DNA of 5,808 nt, from contig JAFAFM010000106.1 in NCBI GenBank assembly GCA_023423495.1, positions 1-5,808 of the forward strand, read 5' to 3'. A program made the translations under genes and the position numbers. Shown piece after piece: positions 1-5,808 of this stretch. This DNA comes from Armatimonadota bacterium (GTDB lineage Bacteria > Armatimonadota > Fimbriimonadia > Fimbriimonadales > Fimbriimonadaceae). Numbering within the stretch: position 1 is the stretch's first letter; each line of letters begins with the position of its first letter. Below the pieces are notes generated by a model. That model saw only the letters and a list, made by a program, of their open reading frames with translations, was not told where the DNA came from and made no database searches.

Positions 1-29
1 ACGAACTGCTGTCCCAGTTTTATCGGAGT

Positions 30-1124
30 CTAATCGCGCGAAAAGTAGAAGATCACGCCGATAATAATCAACGCCAGCAGGGTCAGACCCAGCACCTTCC
101 AAACCGAAATCGGTGCATCTCCGCGGACTTCACCCGTTCTGGCGTTCACCAAGAAGCTGTAGGTTTTGTCCCGGAATTTGTAAGCGCCCAGCCAGACCGG
201 CAAGAGGATGTGCTTGAAGGTGATATCGTCGTACTGCGTCTTCTTGTTAGTGATTTGCTGCTCGTCGCCACCGATGTCGTAACGGATCGATTGGTCGATC
301 GTCGGTTGCATCATTTCTTGGGCGACCGCGAATGCTTCTTCCAGACCGCGCTTGTAGCGGACCGTGCGAAATCCCGAAAGGTATTCGTCCTGATACGGAA
401 CGAGGCTAGGCAAGTCCCATTTCACCAGGGCTTGTGCATGCTTTTCCGGAACGGCGTCCGTGGCATTGACAAGCACGTCGTCAAACTGATCAAAAACGGT
501 TCCCGAGCATGGTGTCCAAGCAATGTGGCGGACCTGGCGTGTCCTGGTATTCCCATCCGAGTCTTGGTAGGTCTCGGTAGTGTAGTAATACACTCCCCGC
601 ATGCCGTCATACCAAGTGGTGGTGTTGGCATCGTACGTCCAATAGGGGATGTACATGCCCTGCAAGCCACCCGTCTCGCGCGCGAAGCGCTTTAGATCAT
701 TGGGTGCCAGCCAACATTTCTTCAACCAGTTCTCGTAGGCGACCCGAGCTTGCTCCTTATTGAACTTGAAGGGCAGGAGCGACTTAGGCTTGATGCGAAC
801 TTCTGAGGCAACGGCGATGATCGCGTGGGAACCACAGAAGGGACAGGTATCCGACGTTGCGTCGCCGCGCGCTGTGAATTCGGCGGCACAGGCCGAGCAT
901 TTGACGGTCTGCTCCTTGTCCGCCACCGAGTCCTGCCGCGCAATTTCCAAGTAGGCATGGAAGTCCAGCTCCTGGATCTCTTCCGCCGACTGCGGGATCT
1001 CGTTGACAAAGCCGCAGTACTTACACTTGAGCGAGTGAGAGCCCGGGGCGAACTCAAGAATCGCCCCGCAGTTGTGGCACGGAAAACGTTTTTCCGTGCC
1101 GGTTACTGGTGGTGTTCCGCTCAT
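30..1124 (-). CDS. Double zinc-ribbon membrane-anchored protein, YdjG-like
   Basis: This 364-residue protein carries two four-cysteine zinc ribbons at its N-terminus: C16-x2-C19 with C34-x2-C37, and C76-x2-C79 with C94-x2-C97. A middle region of about 230 residues rich in aromatic residues and beta-type segments follows (for example the YIPYWTYD stretch near residue 160). One hydrophobic helix at about residues 344-361 ends in SRD, so the protein is probably tail-anchored with its zinc ribbons in the cytoplasm. Proteins of this plan are often mis-annotated as PriA-like helicases because of the zinc ribbons, but no helicase motif is present. The architecture and the SPFH gene just upstream match B. 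subtilis YdjG, which is reported to act with YdjH and YdjI as a membrane platform for PspA. The ATG directly follows the TAA of the SPFH gene and has no clear Shine-Dalgarno, which suggests translational coupling. The biochemical role is unknown; the YdjG assignment is by architecture and context. Confidence 0.86.
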   Translation of the reverse strand: MSGTPPVTGTEKRFPCHNCGAILEFAPGSHSLKCKYCGFVNEIPQSAEEIQELDFHAYLEIARQDSVADKEQTVKCSACAAEFTARGDATSDTCPFCGSHAIIAVASEVRIKPKSLLPFKFNKEQARVAYENWLKKCWLAPNDLKRFARETGGLQGMYIPYWTYDANTTTWYDGMRGVYYYTTETYQDSDGNTRTRQVRHIAWTPCSGTVFDQFDDVLVNATDAVPEKHAQALVKWDLPSLVPYQDEYLSGFRTVRYKRGLEEAFAVAQEMMQPTIDQSIRYDIGGDEQQITNKKTQYDDITFKHILLPVWLGAYKFRDKTYSFLVNARTGEVRGDAPISVWKVLGLTLLALIIIGVIFYFSRD

Positions 1125-2213
1125 TTACTGAGGCGGAAGCGGCGGAGGAACGGCGCCGAACACGTCGGACAGCTCAGGTACCGTGCCGGCCGAAGTCCAC
1201 TCCGGCATGCCGGCTCGCCAAACCAGGGAATCCCGGGTAAAGGTGCCGCTCCCGGCCTGTTGGGCCAACTGGGAAAGCGGGAAGGGTCCAGTCTGCGCGC
1301 CGTTGACGGCCACAAAGAATGTTGGTTCGGCATTTGGTACAGGAGGAGGCGCACCGGCAGCTCCTTGCTGATTGGCCATCTGTTGGGCCATCTGACCAGC
1401 CATGGCGAAGCCGATTCCGGCTCCCATGGCATCACCCATCGTGCCGCCGCCTTCTCCGATTCCCTGAGCCGCTTGGTACTTCATGTAGTTGTCCAAGTTG
1501 CCAACCGCGCCCATGCTAGATCGCTTGTCGATCGCTTCTTCCACTTCCGGCGGAAGGGAAATGTTCTCGATAAGCATTTGGTGGAGCTGCAGGCCATACT
1601 CATCGACCGAGGGTTGGACCTGCTCGACCAAGAAGCTGCCCATCTCGCCGTACTTGCCAGCCAAATCCAAAACGGGAATCTTAGCGTTTCCGATGACGTC
1701 GCTGAACCTCGAGACAATGACATTTCGGATTTGACCGACGATCTCATCCTTCGTGAACTCGCCGTCCGTTCCCACAACGTTCTTCAGGAATAGGGGAGCG
1801 TCTTTGACGGAGATCGTATAGGAGCCGAATGCCCGAACGCGCACGATGCCGAAGTCCTGATCGCGCATCATGATTGGATTCATGGTGCCCCACTTGAGGT
1901 CGGTGAATCGCTTGGTGTTGACGAAGTAGACCTCGGCGACGAACGGGGAGTTGAAGCCGTACTTCCAGCCCTTTAGGGTGGACAGGATCGGCATATTCTC
2001 AGTGGTGAGGGTGTACATGCCGGGCTGAAACACGTCCGCGATTTGCCCCTCGTTCACGAAGACCGCGACCTGCGACTCGCGAACGGTCAGTTGTGCTCCG
2101 TTCTTAATCTGGTTCCCATATCGCTCGAACCGGTACACCATCGTATCCTGGGTGTCATCGGTCCACTGGATGATGTCGATGAATTCGCCTTTGATCTTGT
2201 CCCACAGACTCAT
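1125..2213 (-). CDS. SPFH/band-7 protein with C-terminal GYF_2 domain, YdjI-like
   Basis: This 362-residue protein begins MSLWDKIKGEF and contains an SPFH (band-7) domain of the bacterial 'virion core protein-like' type at about residues 25-230. Typical segments are the ESQVAVFVNEGQIADVFQPG stretch near 46-65 and the VRVRAFGSY stretch near 124-132. A Gly/Ala/Met/Gln-rich linker (about 250-285) and a PPPVP segment (289-293) lead to a GYF_2-type (DUF4339) domain at about 298-353, with FFVAVNG, TGPF and a W332-x2-GM-x2-W339 signature. The C-terminus is proline-rich (PPPLPPQ). There is no signal peptide or obvious membrane helix, so it is probably cytoplasmic and membrane-associated, as expected of SPFH scaffolds that oligomerise on membranes. 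I chose the ATG at 2213 because AGGAGA lies 12 nt upstream and a TATACT -10 lies further upstream. An in-frame ATG at 2288 would add 25 residues of non-family sequence that include the promoter. It is the first gene of a two-gene operon with the zinc-ribbon protein. Confidence 0.92.
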   Translation of the reverse strand: MSLWDKIKGEFIDIIQWTDDTQDTMVYRFERYGNQIKNGAQLTVRESQVAVFVNEGQIADVFQPGMYTLTTENMPILSTLKGWKYGFNSPFVAEVYFVNTKRFTDLKWGTMNPIMMRDQDFGIVRVRAFGSYTISVKDAPLFLKNVVGTDGEFTKDEIVGQIRNVIVSRFSDVIGNAKIPVLDLAGKYGEMGSFLVEQVQPSVDEYGLQLHQMLIENISLPPEVEEAIDKRSSMGAVGNLDNYMKYQAAQGIGEGGGTMGDAMGAGIGFAMAGQMAQQMANQQGAAGAPPPVPNAEPTFFVAVNGAQTGPFPLSQLAQQAGSGTFTRDSLVWRAGMPEWTSAGTVPELSDVFGAVPPPLPPQ

Positions 2214-2225
2214 TTCAGTTGGTTT

Positions 2226-2231
2226 TCTCCT
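2226..2231 (-). promoter_or_regulatory. Ribosome binding site of the SPFH gene
   Basis: AGGAGA on the minus strand lies 12 nt upstream of the ATG at 2213. The spacing is slightly long, but this is the only convincing Shine-Dalgarno in the window, and it decides the start in favour of 2213 over the in-frame ATG at 2288. Confidence 0.7.
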
Positions 2232-2245
2232 ATTGCGGTTTCGCA

Positions 2246-2251
2246 AGTATA
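2246..2251 (-). promoter_or_regulatory. Candidate -10 box of the SPFH/zinc-ribbon operon
   Basis: TATACT on the minus strand matches five of six bases of the sigma-70 -10 consensus. Transcription would begin near 2239, giving a leader of about 26 nt that contains the AGGAGA site. No good -35 is visible at 16-19 bp (sequences such as TCCGCT or TTTCCG), so the promoter may need an activator or an alternative sigma factor. Confidence 0.5.
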
Positions 2252-2356
2252 CAGCGGAACGATTGGGAAGCGGAAAGGGTTGCATCATCGTTTCCTCGCC
2301 GCCTTCCCTCGACCGGCGGGGGACCTGAGTCGCCTCAAACTCGGCGAAGGCTCAAC

Positions 2357-2365
2357 TGGTACAAT
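2357..2365 (+). promoter_or_regulatory. Candidate extended -10 promoter of carB, near-leaderless
   Basis: TGGTACAAT combines a TGn extension with TACAAT (five of six -10 consensus bases). The hexamer ends 11 nt before the carB ATG, so transcription would start about 0-5 nt before the ATG. No Shine-Dalgarno fits in that space. The -35 region (around 2336-2342, AAACTC) is poor, as is common for extended -10 promoters. Confidence 0.5.
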
Positions 2366-2376
2366 CAACTCTTGGA

Positions 2377-4248
2377 ATGAAGGTCCTGGTTATCGGCTCC
2401 GGTCCCATCGTCATCGGTCAAGCGGCGGAGTTCGATTACGCAGGAACTCAGGCGTGCAAGAGCCTGAAAGAGGAGGGCCACGAGGTGGTCCTGATCAACT
2501 CCAACCCTGCCACGATCATGACCGACCCAGGCGTGGCGGATGCCCTCTACATCGAGCCGCTAAACGTAGACTTCTGCGAGCGCGTCATCGCCCGGGAGCG
2601 TCCGGATGCCCTGCTCCCCACCCTCGGTGGGCAGACCGGCTTGAATCTGGCAACCCAGCTTAATGACGCGGGGGTCTTGGACAAGTACAACGTAAAGGTT
2701 TTGGGCACGCCGCTGACCGCGATTCGGAAGGCGGAGGACCGCGAGCAGTTTCGCGCGTTGATGCGGGAGATCAAGGAGCCAGTCCCGGAAAGCTGGATCA
2801 TCGAGTCGCCGGAGCAGCTTGAGGCGGTCTTGGACGAGGTTCCGTACCCCTGCATTATTCGGCCGGCTTACACCCTGGGCGGTACTGGCGGCGGTATCGC
2901 AAACACGCGCGAGGAGCTTTGGGAAACCGGCCAGAAGGGCCTCAAGCTGTCGATGCGCAGCCAGATCATGGTGGAGCGCTCGCTGCTGGGCTGGAAGGAG
3001 ATCGAGTACGAAGTGATGCGGGACTCGGCGGGCAACTCCATCACGGTCTGCAACATGGAAAACTTCGACCCGATGGGAGTTCACACGGGCGACTCCATCG
3101 TGGTGGCGCCTTCGCAGACTTTGAGCGACATCGAGTACCACATGATGCGCACGGCGTCGCTGAAGATCATCAACGCGCTTGGGATCGAAGGTGGCTGCAA
3201 CGTGCAGATGTCGTTGAATCCAGATAGCTTCGACTACTATATCATCGAGGTGAATCCACGCGTTTCCCGCTCGTCGGCTCTGGCTTCCAAAGCCACGGGA
3301 TATCCCATCGCCCGGGTGGCGGCCAAGATCGCGGTTGGCAAGACCTTGGACCAAATCGAGAACCAGGTGACGGGAACGACCAAGGCCTGCTTCGAACCCG
3401 CATTAGACTACTGCGTCGTAAAGATTCCACGCTGGCCCTTTGACAAGTTTGCGTCGGGGGACCGGAGCCTGTTCACGCAGATGACAGCGACGGGCGAGGT
3501 TATGGCGATCGACCGGACGTTCGAGTCGGCATTTATGAAGGCGATTCGGGGTCTGGAGGTGAAGCAGAAGGATTTGCGTCATCCGAAGTTTCAGGCTCTT
3601 CCAGAAGAGGAACTTGAATTTGCCATCAAGAAACCCACCGACGAGCGGCTTTGGGCAATCGCAGAAGGTCTTCGTCGCGGTTGGGGCGTGGACCGGGTCA
3701 ACAAGCTGAGCCGGGTGGACAAGTGGTTTCTCAGGAAGATGCAGACTTTGCTGGATATGGAAAGTCGGCTGCTGGACGCAAGCTTGACTTTGCCTGACGA
3801 TGCAGTCTTGATTGAACTTATTCAAGAGGCATTTCTGTTAGGATATCCAAGCCATTCGATCCGGTCGCTGCTTTTGGACAACCGTGACCAGGCATTTGAT
3901 CGCCGACTTCAACGCGACGATCCGGAAGTATATAGGCGATATATTGCTATGCGAGACGCTGCCTCTCGTGTCGAACACGGATTGGAGTCGGAAGCGGACC
4001 GAATCCTCATGAACACGGGCCTGTCGATGGCGGACCGTTGGTCGATTGATGCGGCAAGTGCCGGGTTCGGCAAAGGCCCAGAGGACTACAAGTCCTGGCC
4101 TAAGCGAGTCGAATCCATCGTTGAAAGGATCAAAGTCCAACCTGTCTTCAAAATGGTCGACACCTGCGCGGGTGAGTTTGAGTCCAACACTCCGTACTAT
4201 TACGGGACATTTGAACAGGAAGACGACGCCCTCGTGGAATCTCGATAA
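2377..4248 (+). CDS. carB: Carbamoyl-phosphate synthase large subunit, N-terminal half only (split CarB)
   Basis: This 623-residue protein is the carboxyphosphate-forming half of CarB, which uses ATP, bicarbonate and ammonia channelled from CarA at the first step of pyrimidine and arginine synthesis. The preATP-grasp region opens with [16 protein letters not shown] (8-23). The ATP-grasp domain keeps the residues expected from E. coli CarB: R122, R162 in IIRPAYT, the GGTGGG loop (168-173), E208, H236 in GVHTGDS, Q277, E291, N293 and R295. The oligomerisation domain follows (about 392-610), including VDKWFL and VDTCAGEF. Full-length CarB is about 1,070 residues. This gene stops just after the segment that precedes the second synthetase in E. 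coli, and no homology to that domain follows in any frame. Split CarB is known in Aquifex and Methanocaldococcus. Compared with E. coli there are about 70 extra residues between about 500 and 588. The ATG is the first possible start after an in-frame TGA at 2326; codons from 2329 offer no ATG, GTG or TTG. There are no arginine or pyrimidine genes beside it. Confidence 0.95.
   Translation: MKVLVIGSGPIVIGQAAEFDYAGTQACKSLKEEGHEVVLINSNPATIMTDPGVADALYIEPLNVDFCERVIARERPDALLPTLGGQTGLNLATQLNDAGVLDKYNVKVLGTPLTAIRKAEDREQFRALMREIKEPVPESWIIESPEQLEAVLDEVPYPCIIRPAYTLGGTGGGIANTREELWETGQKGLKLSMRSQIMVERSLLGWKEIEYEVMRDSAGNSITVCNMENFDPMGVHTGDSIVVAPSQTLSDIEYHMMRTASLKIINALGIEGGCNVQMSLNPDSFDYYIIEVNPRVSRSSALASKATGYPIARVAAKIAVGKTLDQIENQVTGTTKACFEPALDYCVVKIPRWPFDKFASGDRSLFTQMTATGEVMAIDRTFESAFMKAIRGLEVKQKDLRHPKFQALPEEELEFAIKKPTDERLWAIAEGLRRGWGVDRVNKLSRVDKWFLRKMQTLLDMESRLLDASLTLPDDAVLIELIQEAFLLGYPSHSIRSLLLDNRDQAFDRRLQRDDPEVYRRYIAMRDAASRVEHGLESEADRILMNTGLSMADRWSIDAASAGFGKGPEDYKSWPKRVESIVERIKVQPVFKMVDTCAGEFESNTPYYYGTFEQEDDALVESR
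3880..4130 (+). other. carB: Extra segment in the CarB oligomerisation domain
   Basis: From the [11 protein letters not shown] stretch (residue 489 onward) to PVFKMVDTC (589-597), this protein has about 105 residues where E. coli CarB, from GFADARL to HPVYKR, has about 33. The added sequence is charged and probably helical ([27 protein letters not shown], then a Gly/Ser-containing turn near 560-568). The boundaries are approximate because they come from a by-eye alignment with remembered E. coli sequence. Confidence 0.65.
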
Positions 4249-4290
4249 ATCAAAGTAAAACCGGCAACTTTGGCTCGTCCATAGCAAAGT

Positions 4291-5265
4291 ATGTTTCTTG
4301 CGCTTACCGCCATCTTCGTTGCTGCCAACCCGGCCCAGAGTCCGACGGCGGAATTTAAGAAGGCCTTTGCCGACCGGAAAGGGAACATCGCCTCCGCGAA
4401 AGCTGATCCGGCGATCGTCAAGTGTATGGACATCGTGATCCAGGACCTGGCAAAGCAATTCAAAGACAACTCTGGCGAAGAGCAGGTCGACGCGGCGGTT
4501 CGAAAATTTGAAATCGAGATTAAGGGTGTAAACGTCGGCTCCACCGACTATCGATCCATGGGCGGAGCATTTTCCAGAACTAAGGGACGGCTGGCGGTAG
4601 GGGTCCGGATGGGAGGGGTATCACGACTGCGCGTATTTGATACGGCGTCGATGAAGCAAATCAAGCTTCCGTCCGAGCTCGATTGGGTGTACGGCTTCGA
4701 CTCGCGGCCGACATTTCTGAGTTGGGGGATGCTGACCGTGGATGCGCCCGCGATCAAGGAGATGGGAATCCGATACGCCTACCGATTCCATTTTCTCAAA
4801 GACGAAGGATCGAATTACAGCATCGCGGAAACGCAGCAAGGAACCTGGAACTTACCGGGTGAACATGAGGACAGCCATGTGGAGATTCACGGCGACACCG
4901 TAACTCTCCGAACGATCGAGCCGCCCAAATCTTTCATCGTCAGTGATGCCGCCGGTTTATTTAAGACTTTCAAGATCCTGGTCGTGGAGCAGTGGCCGCA
5001 AAAGACTCGGATGACAGGGCTGAACAACGACGGCGTTCACTTCTTGGATAAGTGGATGGGAGAAGCGATGAAGTCGCCGAAAGACCAAATGCAGCGCGAA
5101 TTCGCAAAGCTATACGGCAAGAAACCCCGAGTCCTGGAGTCGCACAAGTTCAGCATCTACGAAGAAGAGTTCTACAAGCTGACGCTGACCTTCGACAAGA
5201 CATACGAATTTATTGTCGAGCCTGGATTTGAATATAAGGTCAAGTCGTTTAAGGTTGTCAGCTAA
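4291..5265 (+). CDS. Secreted protein of unknown function
   Basis: I do not recognise a family for this 324-residue protein. It starts with a short hydrophobic stretch (MFLALTAIFVAANPAQ), probably a signal peptide cut near residues 12-16. Its n-region lacks any positive charge, which is atypical. A charged helical segment follows (about 20-75), then a beta-rich body with recurring aromatic strands such as LDWVYGF, TFLSWGMLTV, YAYRFHFL and TLTFDKTYEFIVEPGFEY. There is a single cysteine (about residue 45) and no lipobox, so it is likely periplasmic or extracellular and disulfide-free. The start is fixed by an in-frame TAG at 4282, two codons before the ATG, and there is no Shine-Dalgarno. The gene lies 42 bp after carB with no visible terminator between, so it could be read from the carB promoter, although nothing links the functions. 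Its codon use resembles a real gene, and no competing reading frame looks better. Confidence 0.8.
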   Translation: MFLALTAIFVAANPAQSPTAEFKKAFADRKGNIASAKADPAIVKCMDIVIQDLAKQFKDNSGEEQVDAAVRKFEIEIKGVNVGSTDYRSMGGAFSRTKGRLAVGVRMGGVSRLRVFDTASMKQIKLPSELDWVYGFDSRPTFLSWGMLTVDAPAIKEMGIRYAYRFHFLKDEGSNYSIAETQQGTWNLPGEHEDSHVEIHGDTVTLRTIEPPKSFIVSDAAGLFKTFKILVVEQWPQKTRMTGLNNDGVHFLDKWMGEAMKSPKDQMQREFAKLYGKKPRVLESHKFSIYEEEFYKLTLTFDKTYEFIVEPGFEYKVKSFKVVS

Positions 5266-5282
5266 CCTCGCAACCTCATAAT
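5255..5282 (+). promoter_or_regulatory. Candidate promoter of the TPM-domain gene
   Basis: TTGTCA (5255-5260) and CATAAT (5277-5282) are separated by 16 bp. Each matches five of six sigma-70 consensus bases. Transcription would begin near 5289, with a leader of about 20 nt and no Shine-Dalgarno. The -35 box overlaps the last codons of the upstream gene, so this promoter would separate the TPM gene from its neighbour. A weaker TAGTCT at 5294-5299 could instead give a near-leaderless start. Confidence 0.5.
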
Positions 5283-5309
5283 CCCGTTTCGAGTAGTCTG
5301 CTCTGGGCG

Positions 5310-5808
5310 ATGAGGCACGGCGGAGCGATCATCTTGGTATGGCTGCTGGCTGCCTTGCTGTGCGCGCAGCAGACTTTCACCATCCCCAATAAGCCGATCA
5401 CCGGATCGGTCCTGGATCAGGCTGGACTCCTCACACCCCAGACCATCGGACAGATCAACTACATTTCCGATGGCGCCAAACGCACGGTCGAAGCGCCGAT
5501 CGTCGTCGTCACGTTGACGTCGTTGGGCAGTGTCGGGGCGGACAACATCGAGTGGTACGCGACAACCCTCTTTAACGCATGGGCAATTGGCAATCGGCGG
5601 ACGAATCGGGGCGTGCTGGTCCTCATTTCCCGCGACGACCGCAAAGCCCGCATAGAAATGGGAGCGGGTTGGGGCTACAACCGCGACCGCGAATGCCAGC
5701 AGATCATGGATGGTTGGATGATTCCCAACTTCAAGAAGGGTGATTTCGACGAGGGAACGTTACGAGCCGTTATGGCGCTTGACCAACTGGTCCGGACCGG
5801 TAAAGCAC
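5310..5808 (+). CDS. TPM-domain protein, secreted or membrane-tethered (3' end outside the window)
   Basis: An open frame from ATG at 5310 runs off the window after 166 codons. Residues 1-19 form a signal peptide (MRHGGAIILVWLLAALLCA). The LLC segment is not a lipobox because the residue before Cys is Leu. A TPM domain (Pfam TPM_phosphatase, the YgcG/TLP18.3/Psb32 family) starts near residue 32. Family features are VLDQAGLLTP (34-43), the IVVVTL strand, NRGVLVLISRDDRKARIEMG and the WMIPNFKKGDFDEG stretch near the window end. TPM domains sit outside the cytoplasmic membrane, and the phosphatase activity claimed for plant TLP18.3 has not been shown for most bacterial members. In other bacteria the gene often lies beside lemA or beside YdjG/YdjI-type genes, as B. 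subtilis ydjH does. The C-terminus, where such proteins often have a transmembrane helix or a Gly-rich tail, is not visible. It starts 44 bp after the unknown secreted gene and appears to have its own promoter. Confidence 0.9.
   Translation, partial: MRHGGAIILVWLLAALLCAQQTFTIPNKPITGSVLDQAGLLTPQTIGQINYISDGAKRTVEAPIVVVTLTSLGSVGADNIEWYATTLFNAWAIGNRRTNRGVLVLISRDDRKARIEMGAGWGYNRDRECQQIMDGWMIPNFKKGDFDEGTLRAVMALDQLVRTGKA

Noticed and set aside
1..33. A possible ten-codon end of a plus-strand gene stopping with TAA at 31-33
   Set aside because: Ten codons carry no recognisable sequence and any 30-bp stretch can be open by chance.
825..1793. Long plus-strand open frame of 322 residues antisense to the zinc-ribbon and SPFH genes
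   Set aside because: It spans the junction of two well-supported genes on the other strand, is rich in Arg/His/Leu and Gly as antisense frames usually are, and shows no recognisable domain.
2214..2288. A 25-residue N-terminal extension of the SPFH protein from an ATG at 2288
   Set aside because: The added residues are basic, unrelated to the family and overlap the TATACT -10 box, while the ATG at 2213 has an AGGAGA site and gives the usual family N-terminus.
2560..3354. Minus-strand open frame of 264 residues inside carB
   Set aside because: It lies entirely opposite the conserved carboxyphosphate synthetase domain. Its Arg/His-rich composition and lack of motifs mark it as a shadow.
4249..4290. 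Terminator or promoter between carB and the secreted protein gene
   Set aside because: I found no stem-loop with a T-run and no convincing -35/-10 pair in these 42 bases.
3838..4458. Minus-strand open frame of 206 residues crossing the carB-unknown gene gap
   Set aside because: It overlaps the carB C-terminus with its VDTCAGEF motif and the signal peptide of the next gene. It has no domain and no ribosome site.
4249..5265. A frameshifted remainder of carB after the stop at 4248
   Set aside because: No frame shows the second preATP-grasp or ATP-grasp motifs, and the next frame encodes a different secreted protein.
5310..5370. Lipoprotein signal in the TPM protein (Cys at residue 18)
   Set aside because: The residues before Cys are A-L-L. 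A lipobox needs Gly, Ala or Ser just before Cys, so ordinary signal peptidase cleavage after Ala19 is more likely.

Overview
The window is a GC-moderate bacterial chromosomal stretch (mixed GAG/GAA codon use, Shine-Dalgarno motif at only one of five starts) with five protein genes and no RNA genes, insertion sequences or CRISPR. The organism cannot be named from sequence alone. A two-part CarB, an unrecognised secreted protein and near-leaderless starts would fit a little-studied lineage such as Armatimonadota/Fimbriimonadia, but that is a low-confidence guess.

Layout: positions 1-29 are the downstream flank of the first gene and hold nothing I can support. On the minus strand, a two-gene operon runs from 2213 down to 30. 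It encodes first an SPFH/band-7 protein with a C-terminal GYF_2-type domain and Pro-rich tail, then a protein with two zinc ribbons and a C-terminal membrane anchor. The stop of the first gene directly abuts the ATG of the second. These two resemble B. subtilis YdjI and YdjG, partners of the PspA membrane-stress system. A 163-bp divergent promoter region (2214-2376) separates them from a plus-strand gene for only the N-terminal half of carbamoyl-phosphate synthase large subunit (2377-4248). This stops exactly where the second synthetase domain should begin and carries an extra segment of about 70 residues in its oligomerisation domain. A 324-residue secreted protein of unknown function follows (4291-5265). 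The last gene, cut by the window end (5310-5808), encodes a secreted or membrane-tethered TPM-domain protein, the same domain type as YdjH.

How they fit together: the SPFH, zinc-ribbon and TPM proteins are the three types found together in the B. subtilis pspA-ydjGHI locus. Here the TPM gene lies about 3 kb away, on the other strand, beyond carB and the unknown gene, so whether they still form one membrane-associated system is an inference. The carB half must work with a separately encoded carbamoyl-phosphate synthetase half and with CarA, neither of which is in the window.
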